A stretch of DNA of 6,677 bases from Candidatus Enterococcus ferrettii (GCF_017377655.1 NZ_JAFREL010000125.1:1-6677), one strand, 5' to 3'; counted from the first letter of the stretch, positions 1-5,935 are shown. Notes: generated by a model from the letters alone, not told the origin. Translations and numbers: made by a program.

Positions 1-1
1 G

Positions 2-7
2 TATAAT
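2..7 (+). promoter_or_regulatory. -10 promoter element of the lrp-lysE operon
   Basis: A perfect TATAAT lies at 2-7. The matching -35 box would fall left of the window and cannot be seen. Transcription would start near position 14, leaving a short leader of about 28 nt before the ATG at 42. A dyad, AATTC-ATA-GAATT (5-17), overlaps the end of the -10 box and the likely start site. This is where an autoregulating Lrp/AsnC protein could bind, but that role is inferred. Confidence 0.55.
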
Positions 8-41
8 TCATAGAATTGTTTATATAGACAGGAGTGATAGC

Positions 42-482
42 ATGGATAGTATTGATTTAGAAATTATCGCTGAACTAAAGAAGAATGGGCGTTTATCTGC
101 TTCACAGATTAGCAAAAATATTAACCTATCTGTCCCAACCATTTCTGAGAGAATGAAGAGACTTGAAGCAACCAATGTAATTGAAGGCTACACGATTAAG
201 GTCAATCGCAAAAAGAACAACGAGAATCTTTTAGCCTTTATTTTAGTAAATTTAGATGGCAGCAAGATTTCTGAGGGTTTCCAGAAATTAGTATCTGCTA
301 ACAATGCTATTCTGGAATGTCATCACATCGCAGGAGCTTATGATTACCTTTTGAAAATTGCATTAGAAGATACAACTGCTTTAGATAATTTTTTATCTAA
401 CGTATTAAATAAGTCGAACGGAGTACGAAATTCAAACACAATCATTGTATTAAGCACCTTGAAGGAAGAGATGAACACATGA
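42..482 (+). CDS. Lrp/AsnC family transcriptional regulator
   Basis: The protein is a 146-residue DNA-binding regulator of the leucine-responsive/asparagine family, which typically controls amino-acid metabolism or export in response to a bound amino acid. Residues 1-55 form the winged helix-turn-helix, opening with the family-typical DxxDLEIIAEL start, a recognition helix around SVPTISERMKRLE (30-42) and the wing I-E-G-Y (47-50). Residues 60-142 form the RAM ligand-binding and oligomerisation domain, with the GAYDYLLKI signature at 97-105. The length is normal for the family (about 140-160). AGGAG at 30-34, 7 nt upstream of ATG, fixes the start. Its stop overlaps the start of the exporter gene by 4 nt (ATGA), so the two are co-transcribed and probably translationally coupled. 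By analogy with lrp-lysE pairs it is likely to control that exporter. The effector amino acid cannot be read from the sequence. Confidence 0.93.
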   Translation: MDSIDLEIIAELKKNGRLSASQISKNINLSVPTISERMKRLEATNVIEGYTIKVNRKKNNENLLAFILVNLDGSKISEGFQKLVSANNAILECHHIAGAYDYLLKIALEDTTALDNFLSNVLNKSNGVRNSNTIIVLSTLKEEMNT

Positions 483-1096
483 CAAACATAACTAGCTTAT
501 TTAAAGGCTTACGTTTTGGAATGGTTTTACAATTGGCTGTTGGGCCGGTTTCTATAATGGTTTTTAGTACGTCTATGTCTAAAGGTTTGGGTAACGGTTT
601 GTTAGTTAGTTGGGCTGCAGTATTAGTAGACACTGTCTTTATCTTTTTATCCTTTTGCGGTATTTCTTCAGTGATGGATAAGCCTAACATACACTTTTTT
701 ATAAAAATCATCAGTGGACTTGTTTTGATTTTATTTGGTTTGAATTCACTAACAACACTCCTAAAATTTTCGCTTTTTCCAGATTTATCTATATTATCAA
801 GTATTACAAGTACTAATCCATTTTTAAAAGGAATTCTTTTGACCATTTCAAACCCTTTAACGATTATTTTCTGGAGTAGTCTTCTAACAAAGCAAGTAAT
901 CGAAAACCAATATAATAAGAAAGAATTATTCCTATTTGCGACTGGATGTATCTTGGCAACAATCCTTTTCTTATCATTTATTGCAATTTTAGGAAACTTA
1001 GCTACCCAATTTTTATCAGAGTTAATCATCACTTGCTTGAATGCTTTAGTTGGTTTAATACTTTTATTTTTTGGAATTAAGTTGCTTTTTAACTGA
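479..1096 (+). CDS. LysE/RhtB family amino-acid exporter
   Basis: The protein is a 205-residue integral membrane protein of the LysE translocator superfamily, which exports amino acids such as lysine, threonine, homoserine or leucine using the proton-motive force. The sequence shows about six hydrophobic segments (roughly 12-30, 38-60, 73-92, 115-135, 148-170 and 182-203). Family landmarks are the early Gly-Pro at 22-23, the acidic residue Asp51 at the end of the second segment, and the Asn-Pro pair at 125-126 within LTISNPLTIIFW. The length is typical (about 200). The ATG at 479 overlaps the stop of the upstream Lrp-type regulator by 4 nt, and a purine-rich site (AAGGAAG, 462-468) inside that gene supplies the ribosome binding site. 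The substrate is unknown; pairing with an Lrp-type regulator supports amino-acid export. The gene converges on the peptidase gene across a 100-nt gap in which I see no good terminator. Confidence 0.9.
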   Translation: MTNITSLFKGLRFGMVLQLAVGPVSIMVFSTSMSKGLGNGLLVSWAAVLVDTVFIFLSFCGISSVMDKPNIHFFIKIISGLVLILFGLNSLTTLLKFSLFPDLSILSSITSTNPFLKGILLTISNPLTIIFWSSLLTKQVIENQYNKKELFLFATGCILATILFLSFIAILGNLATQFLSELIITCLNALVGLILLFFGIKLLFN

Positions 1097-1196
1097 TACG
1101 ATCAATACAATATTCCTAAGATCATAGAGTAAGTTATCTGTCAGAGGTCTTACAATTGTTTTGTAGCTTAACATTCTTTATTCCGTTCAAAAACAT

Positions 1197-2066
1197 TTAA
1201 GGTACAGGTATCTCAATCTTTGTTCCTTTCACTGGCATTTCTGATTTACCATCAATTGAAAAATACAGCGGCAGCCCTTCAGCCAATACAGGATACGGCA
1301 CATCATTAGGGTTTTGCCGTTGATGGTGAATGTGTAAATGTGGTTCAGAGGTCGATCCGCTGTTTCCAATACGACCTAGTTTTTGTCCAACCGTTATTTC
1401 ATCTCCCACTTCTACCAAAACTGAACCTTTTTTCAAGTGGTTCAGAAGAATATACGTACCAGTTTCCTTTACCTTTATGTAAACATGGTTTCCTTCGATA
1501 GTGACAAACTCTTCCGTTCCCGCCGGAATATCCTGCTCCGTATCCTTCGCAACAACAACTATTCCTTCAACTGGTGAGAGTACTGTTTGATCGTAAATTC
1601 CATAGTCTGAAAGTTCAGATGTTCCAACTTCATAAGGTTCCATTACTAAATCATAGGCCCATCTTTCAGAGGCCCACATCGCATGAGGGATATTTTCTGC
1701 CATTTTATTTCCACCCCAACCGACAATCGTGTCTTTTTCAAAAGGAAATGCGACTGTCAAAGCTGGCTTTGTCCTGTTCACATTTGCAGGATAGGGAATA
1801 GCAATCTTATTCATTGTCACTAAAATGGGACTGATTGTCAGAACACTTAATAGCAAAGAAATACACATTGCTAGATTTCTACTTTTCTTTCTAAAAATCA
1901 ATAAAAGCAAAATTATCAGAAACAAAAACAGACCAATTATTGGTTGAACTAGTTTTATAAATGCCCAACTGTAAGCACTAATAAGATTTCCAAAAAATAA
2001 AGACCCTGCTAATACTGCGAGTAAAACAATCCAAATAAAATTTCTACTTCCAATTCTTCTTATCAT
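1197..2066 (-). CDS. Membrane-anchored M23 (LytM-like) metallopeptidase
   Basis: The protein has 289 residues, with three hydrophobic segments at the N-terminus (about 11-31, 38-58 and 65-86) followed by an extracytoplasmic M23/LytM peptidase domain (about 120-260). M23 enzymes are zinc endopeptidases that cut peptidoglycan cross-bridges or stem peptides, although some members are inactive scaffolds. Visible landmarks are the ERWAYD motif ending in Asp139, a candidate zinc ligand; His210 in LLNHL; and the PHLHIH motif with His243 and His245. The usual HxxxD ligand pair is not present: the residue four before Asp139 is Arg135. His128 may substitute, as I recall for a subgroup with an (N/S)xRYAxD-type motif. 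The DYGIYDQTVLSPVEGIVV stretch and the GDEITVGQKLGRIGNSG stretch are typical of the LytM beta-barrel. AGGAG (2074-2078), 7 nt before ATG, supports the start. The gene is monocistronic and convergent with the exporter. The family is certain; catalytic activity is likely but unproven. Confidence 0.88.
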   Translation of the reverse strand: MIRRIGSRNFIWIVLLAVLAGSLFFGNLISAYSWAFIKLVQPIIGLFLFLIILLLLIFRKKSRNLAMCISLLLSVLTISPILVTMNKIAIPYPANVNRTKPALTVAFPFEKDTIVGWGGNKMAENIPHAMWASERWAYDLVMEPYEVGTSELSDYGIYDQTVLSPVEGIVVVAKDTEQDIPAGTEEFVTIEGNHVYIKVKETGTYILLNHLKKGSVLVEVGDEITVGQKLGRIGNSGSTSEPHLHIHHQRQNPNDVPYPVLAEGLPLYFSIDGKSEMPVKGTKIEIPVP

Positions 2067-2226
2067 GGTAAGGCTCCTGTCATTTCCGTCAATATTTGGT
2101 CAAATACAATAATCTACAAAAAAATGAACCACTTGTATAAAGCTTACCACACTCACGAACGACAAAAACCATACTTTAGGCTGACTACTTTTAAAAAATA
2201 TAATCAGGAAGTTTTGAACTGCTGCT

Positions 2227-2268
2227 AAAAAAAAAGACTAATAAATTTCCCAATCCAAGACAGTCTTT
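2227..2268 (-). terminator. Possible rho-independent terminator, - strand, no visible gene upstream
   Basis: Read on the - strand, a 7-bp stem (AAAGACT at 2268-2262 with AGTCTTT at 2239-2233) encloses a 22-nt loop. The 3' arm runs directly into a T-run (nine T in all, 2235-2227). The geometry resembles an intrinsic terminator, but the loop is long and the stem AT-rich. It would stop leftward transcription before it reaches the peptidase gene. No leftward gene is evident in 2293-2871. Confidence 0.35.
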
Positions 2269-2292
2269 ATATACCATCTTCTGTCTACTGAG

Positions 2293-2655
2293 TTGTCTTT
2301 CACGAAATTACATGAACTAGTTCAAAAAAATTCGATATTAAAGCTGCCAAAGGATCATCCACTGAAACAAATAATAAGGTACTGCATTTTAAATAATGCG
2401 ATTCGGAAAAATGTTGTCCTTCAATTGTTGAAAAGACTTAAAAAGAACATGTTAGTAGTTTATCACCCCAATATGGATGATCCATTTGAAGAGACCTATT
2501 TTATCAAAACAAGCACAACTCTTTATCCAAAAGACGTTATAAAATTCTTTTCTAAAGTGAATATATTCTTAGTCTGCAATTTTGTCTATATCTCTTATTT
2601 ATTCAGATTCTTTTTTCACACTTATAGGAACAAAACTTATAATCCATATATATGA
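2293..2655 (+). CDS. Doubtful 120-codon ORF, possibly a gene remnant
   Basis: This is an open frame of 120 codons that would start at TTG; I see no Shine-Dalgarno sequence before it. The frame stays open upstream to about 2245 with no ATG, which fits a gene that has lost its start. The first 75 or so residues look protein-like (amphipathic, charged, with many Leu and Lys, including a KLPKDHPLKQIIRYC stretch). The last 45 are AT-driven, with a hydrophobic run at about 88-108 and no recognisable fold. I do not recognise a family. The possibilities are a decayed regulator or DNA-binding protein, or a chance open frame in AT-rich intergenic DNA. A small winged-helix-like domain cannot be excluded by eye. 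Confidence 0.25.
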   Translation: MSFTKLHELVQKNSILKLPKDHPLKQIIRYCILNNAIRKNVVLQLLKRLKKNMLVVYHPNMDDPFEETYFIKTSTTLYPKDVIKFFSKVNIFLVCNFVYISYLFRFFFHTYRNKTYNPYI

Positions 2656-2706
2656 AAATCTATGCATTAGTATAAAATATTATTTTTCATTTTTTAAAAT
2701 CTCCCC

Positions 2707-2735
2707 TTGACATCAACGAACTTGTTTTATATTAT
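2707..2735 (+). promoter_or_regulatory. Strong sigma-A-type promoter for the 2872-3831 gene
   Basis: A perfect -35 box TTGACA (2707-2712) is followed after exactly 17 nt by TATTAT (2730-2735), which matches five of six -10 positions. Transcription should begin near 2741-2743. This leaves an untranslated leader of about 130 nt before the ATG at 2872. It is one of the best-matching promoters in the window. Confidence 0.7.
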
Positions 2736-2806
2736 TTTTATGAAAACATATTACAACATAAAAATCTAAAAAGTGAATATATCAGAAATACTACTAAAAA
2801 TAGAGA

Positions 2807-2847
2807 TTTTCATTTTACAGCGAAACTAACTTTAAACAAAATGAAAA
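2807..2847 (+). repeat. 10-bp inverted repeat in the leader, just upstream of the ribosome binding site
   Basis: TTTTCATTTT (2807-2816) and AAAATGAAAA (2838-2847) are perfect reverse complements separated by 21 nt. The repeat ends 9 nt before the purine-rich ribosome binding site (GAGGGAG, within 2857-2863). It could form a leader hairpin affecting translation or RNA stability, or serve as a protein-binding dyad. The arms are AT-rich, so the RNA stem would be weak, and there is no T-run after it, which argues against a terminator. Confidence 0.45.
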
Positions 2848-2871
2848 CGCATAAAAGAGGGAGCAGCCATT

Positions 2872-3831
2872 ATGACAACTACCGAACTTCACACCAGACA
2901 GGTCTTCAGCATGAGAAACAGAAAAAATTGCGAGCTAAAATTCACCGAATTCTATCAACAATCTGGAGATGTAGGCCATCTTGTTCAAGCGGCCGTAGCA
3001 GCGATGGTTCGTAACGCTTTTTATGTTGGTGATTTCTCTTATGTAGCAAAGGACTTGATTCGCAAGGTATTTTTGAACGGTGAAGTTCCAACTTCAGCGC
3101 GTCATTTGTGTATCTATTTTGAAGATTATTTCAGTACTGCCGAGTGGAATACCGCCCTGGGCCACCTATACAAAAATCAGGCAGAATATAAACAACTGAC
3201 TGAGGTGACTCGCTTGCGTCTTGAACGCCTGCGGCCAGCTCTTACCTCTGGCGTACAATCCGGCGAACGAAAACTGAATTTAAAAGCCGCCTTCTTAGAT
3301 GAAAATGGTAAGATGCATACTTGGGGTCTCAGCAATGTCGTATCTAACCTATCTTCAAAGGATCATATGGAGCTTCTAAATATCTTAGGCGAATTGACTA
3401 TTTTCCACAAAAAAGGGCTGCGCCAATTTACCAAAGTTGTTTGGGTGGATTTTGCTATTGACGAACGCTATCGTAACTTTGATATTCGAAATGAAAACGA
3501 TCCATTATACGAATCTAAGAAATCATGTGATGAACAGGCGGAAGAAATACCAGTTAAGGAATACTCCAAAAAAACAGCCAGAACAAATAACGTCATCGGA
3601 GAAAACTCGAACGCGACTCAGTCGACTTCATCTGTCCAGCCCCCTGTTGATCAACTAGATCATAGGACCCCGTCGAAGAAGAAAAAGATTGGTAAGACCC
3701 CAACGGATCGAATGCCCAGTTGGAAAAACTTAACTGCTTATGGTAAAAAGCCGAAAGAGGAGCGAAACCTCGAGATAGAAAAAGCCCTAAGAAAAAAAAC
3801 CGGCAAGAAAAAGAATCGCAAACGAAAATAA
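2872..3831 (+). CDS. Unknown protein with a long basic, disordered C-terminal tail
   Basis: I do not recognise this 319-residue protein. It has no signal peptide and no membrane segment, so it is probably cytoplasmic. Residues 1-205 look like one folded, mainly helical region, with aromatic-rich stretches (about 48-60 and 80-100), an Arg/Leu-rich helix (113-121) and a possible beta segment around VVWVDFAID (189-197). Residues 215-265 are polar and low in hydrophobics (Glu, Ser, Thr, Asn, Gln), as in a disordered linker. The tail is strongly basic, with a Lys cluster at 269-275 and a Lys/Arg-rich end (307-319), separated by a short MPSWKNLTAYGKKP segment (281-294). Such tails often bind nucleic acid, ribosomes or other polyanions. 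The start is supported by GAGGGAG 8 nt before ATG and by the strong promoter at 2707-2735. The gene stands alone. Its N-terminal half appears less AT-biased in codon use than the flanking DNA. It is clearly a real gene, but of unknown role. Confidence 0.8.
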   Translation: MTTTELHTRQVFSMRNRKNCELKFTEFYQQSGDVGHLVQAAVAAMVRNAFYVGDFSYVAKDLIRKVFLNGEVPTSARHLCIYFEDYFSTAEWNTALGHLYKNQAEYKQLTEVTRLRLERLRPALTSGVQSGERKLNLKAAFLDENGKMHTWGLSNVVSNLSSKDHMELLNILGELTIFHKKGLRQFTKVVWVDFAIDERYRNFDIRNENDPLYESKKSCDEQAEEIPVKEYSKKTARTNNVIGENSNATQSTSSVQPPVDQLDHRTPSKKKKIGKTPTDRMPSWKNLTAYGKKPKEERNLEIEKALRKKTGKKKNRKRK

Positions 3832-3833
3832 TT

Positions 3834-3877
3834 CTGTCAGTATAGATCTATGAAGATTTCCTATGATCAGTTTTTTT
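3834..3877 (+). terminator. Possible terminator after the unknown-protein gene
   Basis: An imperfect hairpin can be drawn from CTGTCAGTATAG (3834-3845) to CTATGATCAG (3861-3870), and seven T follow directly (3871-3877). The pairing has bulges, so the stem is not convincing by eye. Its position immediately after the stop codon (3829-3831) and the T-run are the main support. Confidence 0.35.
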
Positions 3878-4390
3878 CGCAATAGCTATAATGGTTTCTG
3901 TTTTTTCAAGTAGAGTATTGTGATCAGTTCGTATCAAAAGCTTTTCCAATCATTTCCATTGTCTATGGAAAATAGACTGACCGATCAGTAGAGCATCAGC
4001 TATAGGTATTTTTAAGTGATTTTTCTGTTGTTTACTGAAAAGAAGGCACATGAAAATAAGCCTATTTTTCTAAAGGCCTAAAATTATTTTGGTGAAATTA
4101 TTTTGAAATGGCTGAGATGAAATCCTTTGCTGTTTTCTTAGAGGTATTTTGAAAAGGTTGATAATCTTATCTGTTTAATTCTGTCTTTTTGGATTCATAA
4201 GAAAGGTCAGCTGCTTGATACTTTGACTAACAATTGATGAATTAATAATCAAATACGTCTTTGAAGCTCCAGCGTTCGGAAATTCCAAACGTTTATTTAG
4301 GTGGCAATAATCTGAATTTAGAGTCCTTGAAGGGCTTAGGATAAACCAATTCATTTTCTAATCATGCTTCAACTACTAACTTATCATGTC
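3878..4390. other. Gene-free stretch of about 510 bp
   Basis: I see no convincing gene on either strand; stop codons are frequent in all frames I checked. It contains a 7-bp perfect stem with a 5-nt loop (TTTCCAT 3953-3959, ATGGAAA 3965-3971) without a T-run, a tandem 11-mer AAATTATTTTG (4081-4091 and 4095-4105, period 14), and three copies of GATCAG (3865, 3922, 3983). Short open stretches near 4227-4310 and 4258-4341 look faintly protein-like in two overlapping frames. This could mean a decayed, frameshifted gene, but I recognise no family. Confidence 0.4.
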
Positions 4391-4434
4391 AAAAAAAACC
4401 AATGAATGGACAGCTATCGCCCTTATCATTGGTT
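4391..4434 (-). terminator. Rho-independent terminator of the acetyltransferase operon
   Basis: On the - strand a perfect 9-bp stem (AACCAATGA at 4434-4426 with TCATTGGTT at 4405-4397) is followed directly by a run of T (4398-4391, counting the last two stem bases). It lies 30 nt past the stop of the last acetyltransferase gene, so it closes the leftward gene cluster. The loop is 20 nt and may pair further inside. Confidence 0.75.
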
Positions 4435-4464
4435 CATTCATAAAAAACTCTATTTCCTCATTAG

Positions 4465-4959
4465 TCAGACAGTGCACAAATTCTTTTGATAGTATTCCTT
4501 TTTCTCATCATACACAAAATCATTTGCTAGTAACACACCGTTGGATTGGGCATTTTCTTTATCAGGTTGAACGATGATTGCTTCAGCTTTTTCTTCGTTG
4601 ACCATTATTAATTCTACTAGTAGTCTAACGATTTCTTTGCCATACCCTTTGCCAAGAAATTCTTCCTCTCCTATCAAGTAGTCAATACTAAATACCTTTC
4701 CAGGCTCCTTCACATGGTACCAGTCTTCGAGATCCTTTGCAGCAAACACATCATAATACTGGCAAAAACCAATAGCCTTTTCTTGCGACATCACGATAAA
4801 ATGATTTAGCCAATGATACTCCTCATGACGTTGACTGATTTCGGTCAACCAATCCTCTGCATCAAGATACCATTTGATAATATAATCTTTTTCCAGCCAG
4901 TTCTGCATTAGCTCACTATCACTGTCTTCAAACGTTCTAAGTCTAACCTCTTTAACCAT
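4465..4959 (-). CDS. GNAT family N-acetyltransferase, AAC(6')-like subgroup
   Basis: The protein has 164 residues and the GNAT fold, moving an acetyl group from acetyl-CoA to an amine. The acetyl-CoA-binding motif A is visible as SIDYLIGEEEFLGKGYGKEI (91-110), with the pyrophosphate loop LGKGYG at 102-107. The C-terminal QPDKENAQSNGVLLANDFVY (131-150) corresponds to the usual N-terminus-of-motif-B region with the Asn and the NGF-like turn. The IDYLIG-E-FLGKGYG pattern resembles the Acetyltransf_8 group, which includes aminoglycoside 6'-N-acetyltransferases and siderophore acetylases. That likeness does not show antibiotic resistance, and the substrate is unknown. The start is supported by AAAGGA (4968-4973), 8 nt before ATG. 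It is the last gene of the leftward cluster, 37 nt after the preceding acetyltransferase and followed by a clear terminator. Confidence 0.88.
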   Translation of the reverse strand: MVKEVRLRTFEDSDSELMQNWLEKDYIIKWYLDAEDWLTEISQRHEEYHWLNHFIVMSQEKAIGFCQYYDVFAAKDLEDWYHVKEPGKVFSIDYLIGEEEFLGKGYGKEIVRLLVELIMVNEEKAEAIIVQPDKENAQSNGVLLANDFVYDEKKEYYQKNLCTV

Positions 4960-4960
4960 T

Positions 4961-4974
4961 GAAAGATTCCTTTC
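4961..4974 (-). promoter_or_regulatory. Short hairpin covering the ribosome binding site of the last acetyltransferase
   Basis: GAAAG (4974-4970) can pair with CTTTC (4965-4961) around a 4-nt loop, placing most of the Shine-Dalgarno sequence (AAAGGA, 4968-4973) in the 5' arm and loop. The stem is only 5 bp with two G-C pairs, so it is weak. It may mildly reduce translation or be chance. Confidence 0.25.
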
Positions 4975-4996
4975 TTTTTTAGAATAATGAATCTAT

Positions 4997-5392
4997 TTAA
5001 TTAATTTCGAAAATGCTGCCTGCTTTCTTTAGCTTCAATTTTTCATAATACTTATCTACTCCGCTTAACACATAGATTTCTGTTTTAGGAAATTCAGCTT
5101 TTACCTTGCTCATCAATAAATTGCCGTACCCTTGTCCTCGATATTTCTGATCCACTAATAAATCATACACATAGACTCCATTTCCATAATCATTATGACA
5201 CCGGATATAGCCGCAAAGTGACTCATCTTGTATTAGAACATAAGAGATTGATTGGCCAAGTGCTTCTTTGTATCGTGTAAAACGATCCTCATCCGAGCAA
5301 TAACAAGTCCAGCCCTCCTTACTAAGTAGTGAAAAAAGAGCCTGTTCATGTGCTAGCTGGTATCTTTCTATTGCTAAGTCTTTTCTAGTCAT
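4997..5392 (-). CDS. GNAT family N-acetyltransferase (short form)
   Basis: The protein is a compact 131-residue GNAT acetyltransferase that would use acetyl-CoA. The sequence shows YVLIQDESLCGYIRCHNDYG (51-70) as the central beta strands, and motif A from VYDLLVDQKYRGQGYGNLLM (75-94) with the RGQGYG loop at 85-90. The end, DKYYEKLKLKKAGSIFEIN, matches the YYEKLGF-type C-terminus of small GNATs. The frame extends 21 codons further to a GTG at 5455, but only the ATG at 5392 has a good ribosome binding site (AAGGTGG, 5401-5407, 8 nt upstream), so I place the start there. It lies 80 nt after the preceding acetyltransferase and 37 nt before the next, in one probable operon. The substrate is unknown. 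Its similarity to the two neighbouring GNATs seems limited to the motif, so recent tandem duplication is not supported. Confidence 0.87.
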   Translation of the reverse strand: MTRKDLAIERYQLAHEQALFSLLSKEGWTCYCSDEDRFTRYKEALGQSISYVLIQDESLCGYIRCHNDYGNGVYVYDLLVDQKYRGQGYGNLLMSKVKAEFPKTEIYVLSGVDKYYEKLKLKKAGSIFEIN

Positions 5393-5400
5393 TCTAAGTA

Positions 5401-5407
5401 CCACCTT
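5401..5407 (-). promoter_or_regulatory. Ribosome binding site deciding the start at 5392
   Basis: AAGGTGG on the - strand lies 8 nt before ATG at 5392. The alternative GTG start at 5455 has no comparable purine-rich site. This supports the 131-residue product over the 152-residue one. Confidence 0.65.
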
Positions 5408-5472
5408 CTTGTGAAATTTATTGAACTTCAGTACCTTAGGAATAAAAGAATGCACTCTATTTTAGCTCATTC

Positions 5473-5928
5473 TTAGCTGTTCAAAGTCAGTCGTGAGGCA
5501 GTCAACCCCATTTTCTGATAAAATTTAATAGCTTGAGGATTATTAGCTAATACCTCCAGCTCAAGATAGGCTAAACTTTTCGAAGTCTGCCACCGTTTTG
5601 CCGCAGAAACCAGCTGCTTACCTATACCCTTTCCCCGATATTTTTCCAGAACAAACAAATCGACAATCTGTCCAAAGGTATGCGCTGCAACCGAAGGATA
5701 ATTTGGTGTTTCTGCTATAGCTAAATGAATAAAGCCGCCAATACTATTTTCATATTCAGCCAGGAAAAGTGTGTGGTCAGGCTGCTCCATAATCCACTTA
5801 ATATACTCTCCGGTTTCAATAACAGCTATGCAATATTTCGGCTGCAGCGAAGCATTGTAGCAATAAAATTTTGTATATAAGTCGCATAAAAGCGGAATAT
5901 CTTTAGTCGTTGCAGCTCGTATATGCAT
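5473..5928 (-). CDS. GNAT family N-acetyltransferase
   Basis: The protein is a 151-residue acetyl-CoA-dependent N-acetyltransferase. The sequence opens with the typical IRAATTKDIPLLCDLY helix-1 region and has the central strands LFLAEYENSIGGFIHLAIAE (55-74). Motif A runs from QIVDLFVLEKYRGKGIGKQL (87-106) with the pyrophosphate loop RGKGIG at 98-103, and motif B appears as LELEVLANNPQAIKFYQKMG (122-141), including the Asn129-Asn130 and the YQKMGL turn. It is the most standard GNAT of the three here. The frame also allows a TTG two codons upstream (5934), but AAGGAG (5936-5941) is spaced 7 nt from the ATG at 5928 and would be far too close to that TTG. It is the first acetyltransferase after the XRE-type membrane regulator, separated from it by 86 nt that contain a strong hairpin. 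The substrate is unknown. Confidence 0.9.
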   Translation of the reverse strand: MHIRAATTKDIPLLCDLYTKFYCYNASLQPKYCIAVIETGEYIKWIMEQPDHTLFLAEYENSIGGFIHLAIAETPNYPSVAAHTFGQIVDLFVLEKYRGKGIGKQLVSAAKRWQTSKSLAYLELEVLANNPQAIKFYQKMGLTASRLTLNS

Positions 5929-5935
5929 AAGCAAA

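Noticed and set aside
442..1032. 196-codon open frame on the - strand
   Set aside because: It lies fully opposite the LysE-type exporter, has no ribosome binding site or recognisable domain, and reads as the antisense shadow of a membrane-protein gene.
1574..1801. 75-codon open frame on the + strand
   Set aside because: It is antisense to the M23 peptidase domain, whose conserved motifs show which strand codes.
2740..2769. Nine-codon leader peptide (ATG at 2740) after the promoter
   Set aside because: The ATG falls at or before the likely transcription start and has no ribosome binding site, so it would not be translated.
3437..3658. 73-codon open frame on the + strand
   Set aside because: It is an alternate-frame overlap inside the well-supported 2872-3831 gene.
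3953..3971. 7-bp hairpin TTTCCAT/ATGGAAA as a terminator
   Set aside because: No T-run follows on either strand and no gene ends nearby.
3865..3988. Three GATCAG copies as a regulatory or repeat array
   Set aside because: The copies are 6-mers at irregular spacing with no extended similarity, as expected by chance.
4386..4577. 63-codon open frame on the + strand
   Set aside because: It begins in the - strand terminator and overlaps the end of a clear GNAT gene on the other strand. Its ATG has no ribosome binding site.
4465..4959. Calling the last GNAT an aminoglycoside-resistance gene
   Set aside because: Only the general IDYLIG/GKGYG pattern is shared; no substrate-specific residues can be identified by eye.
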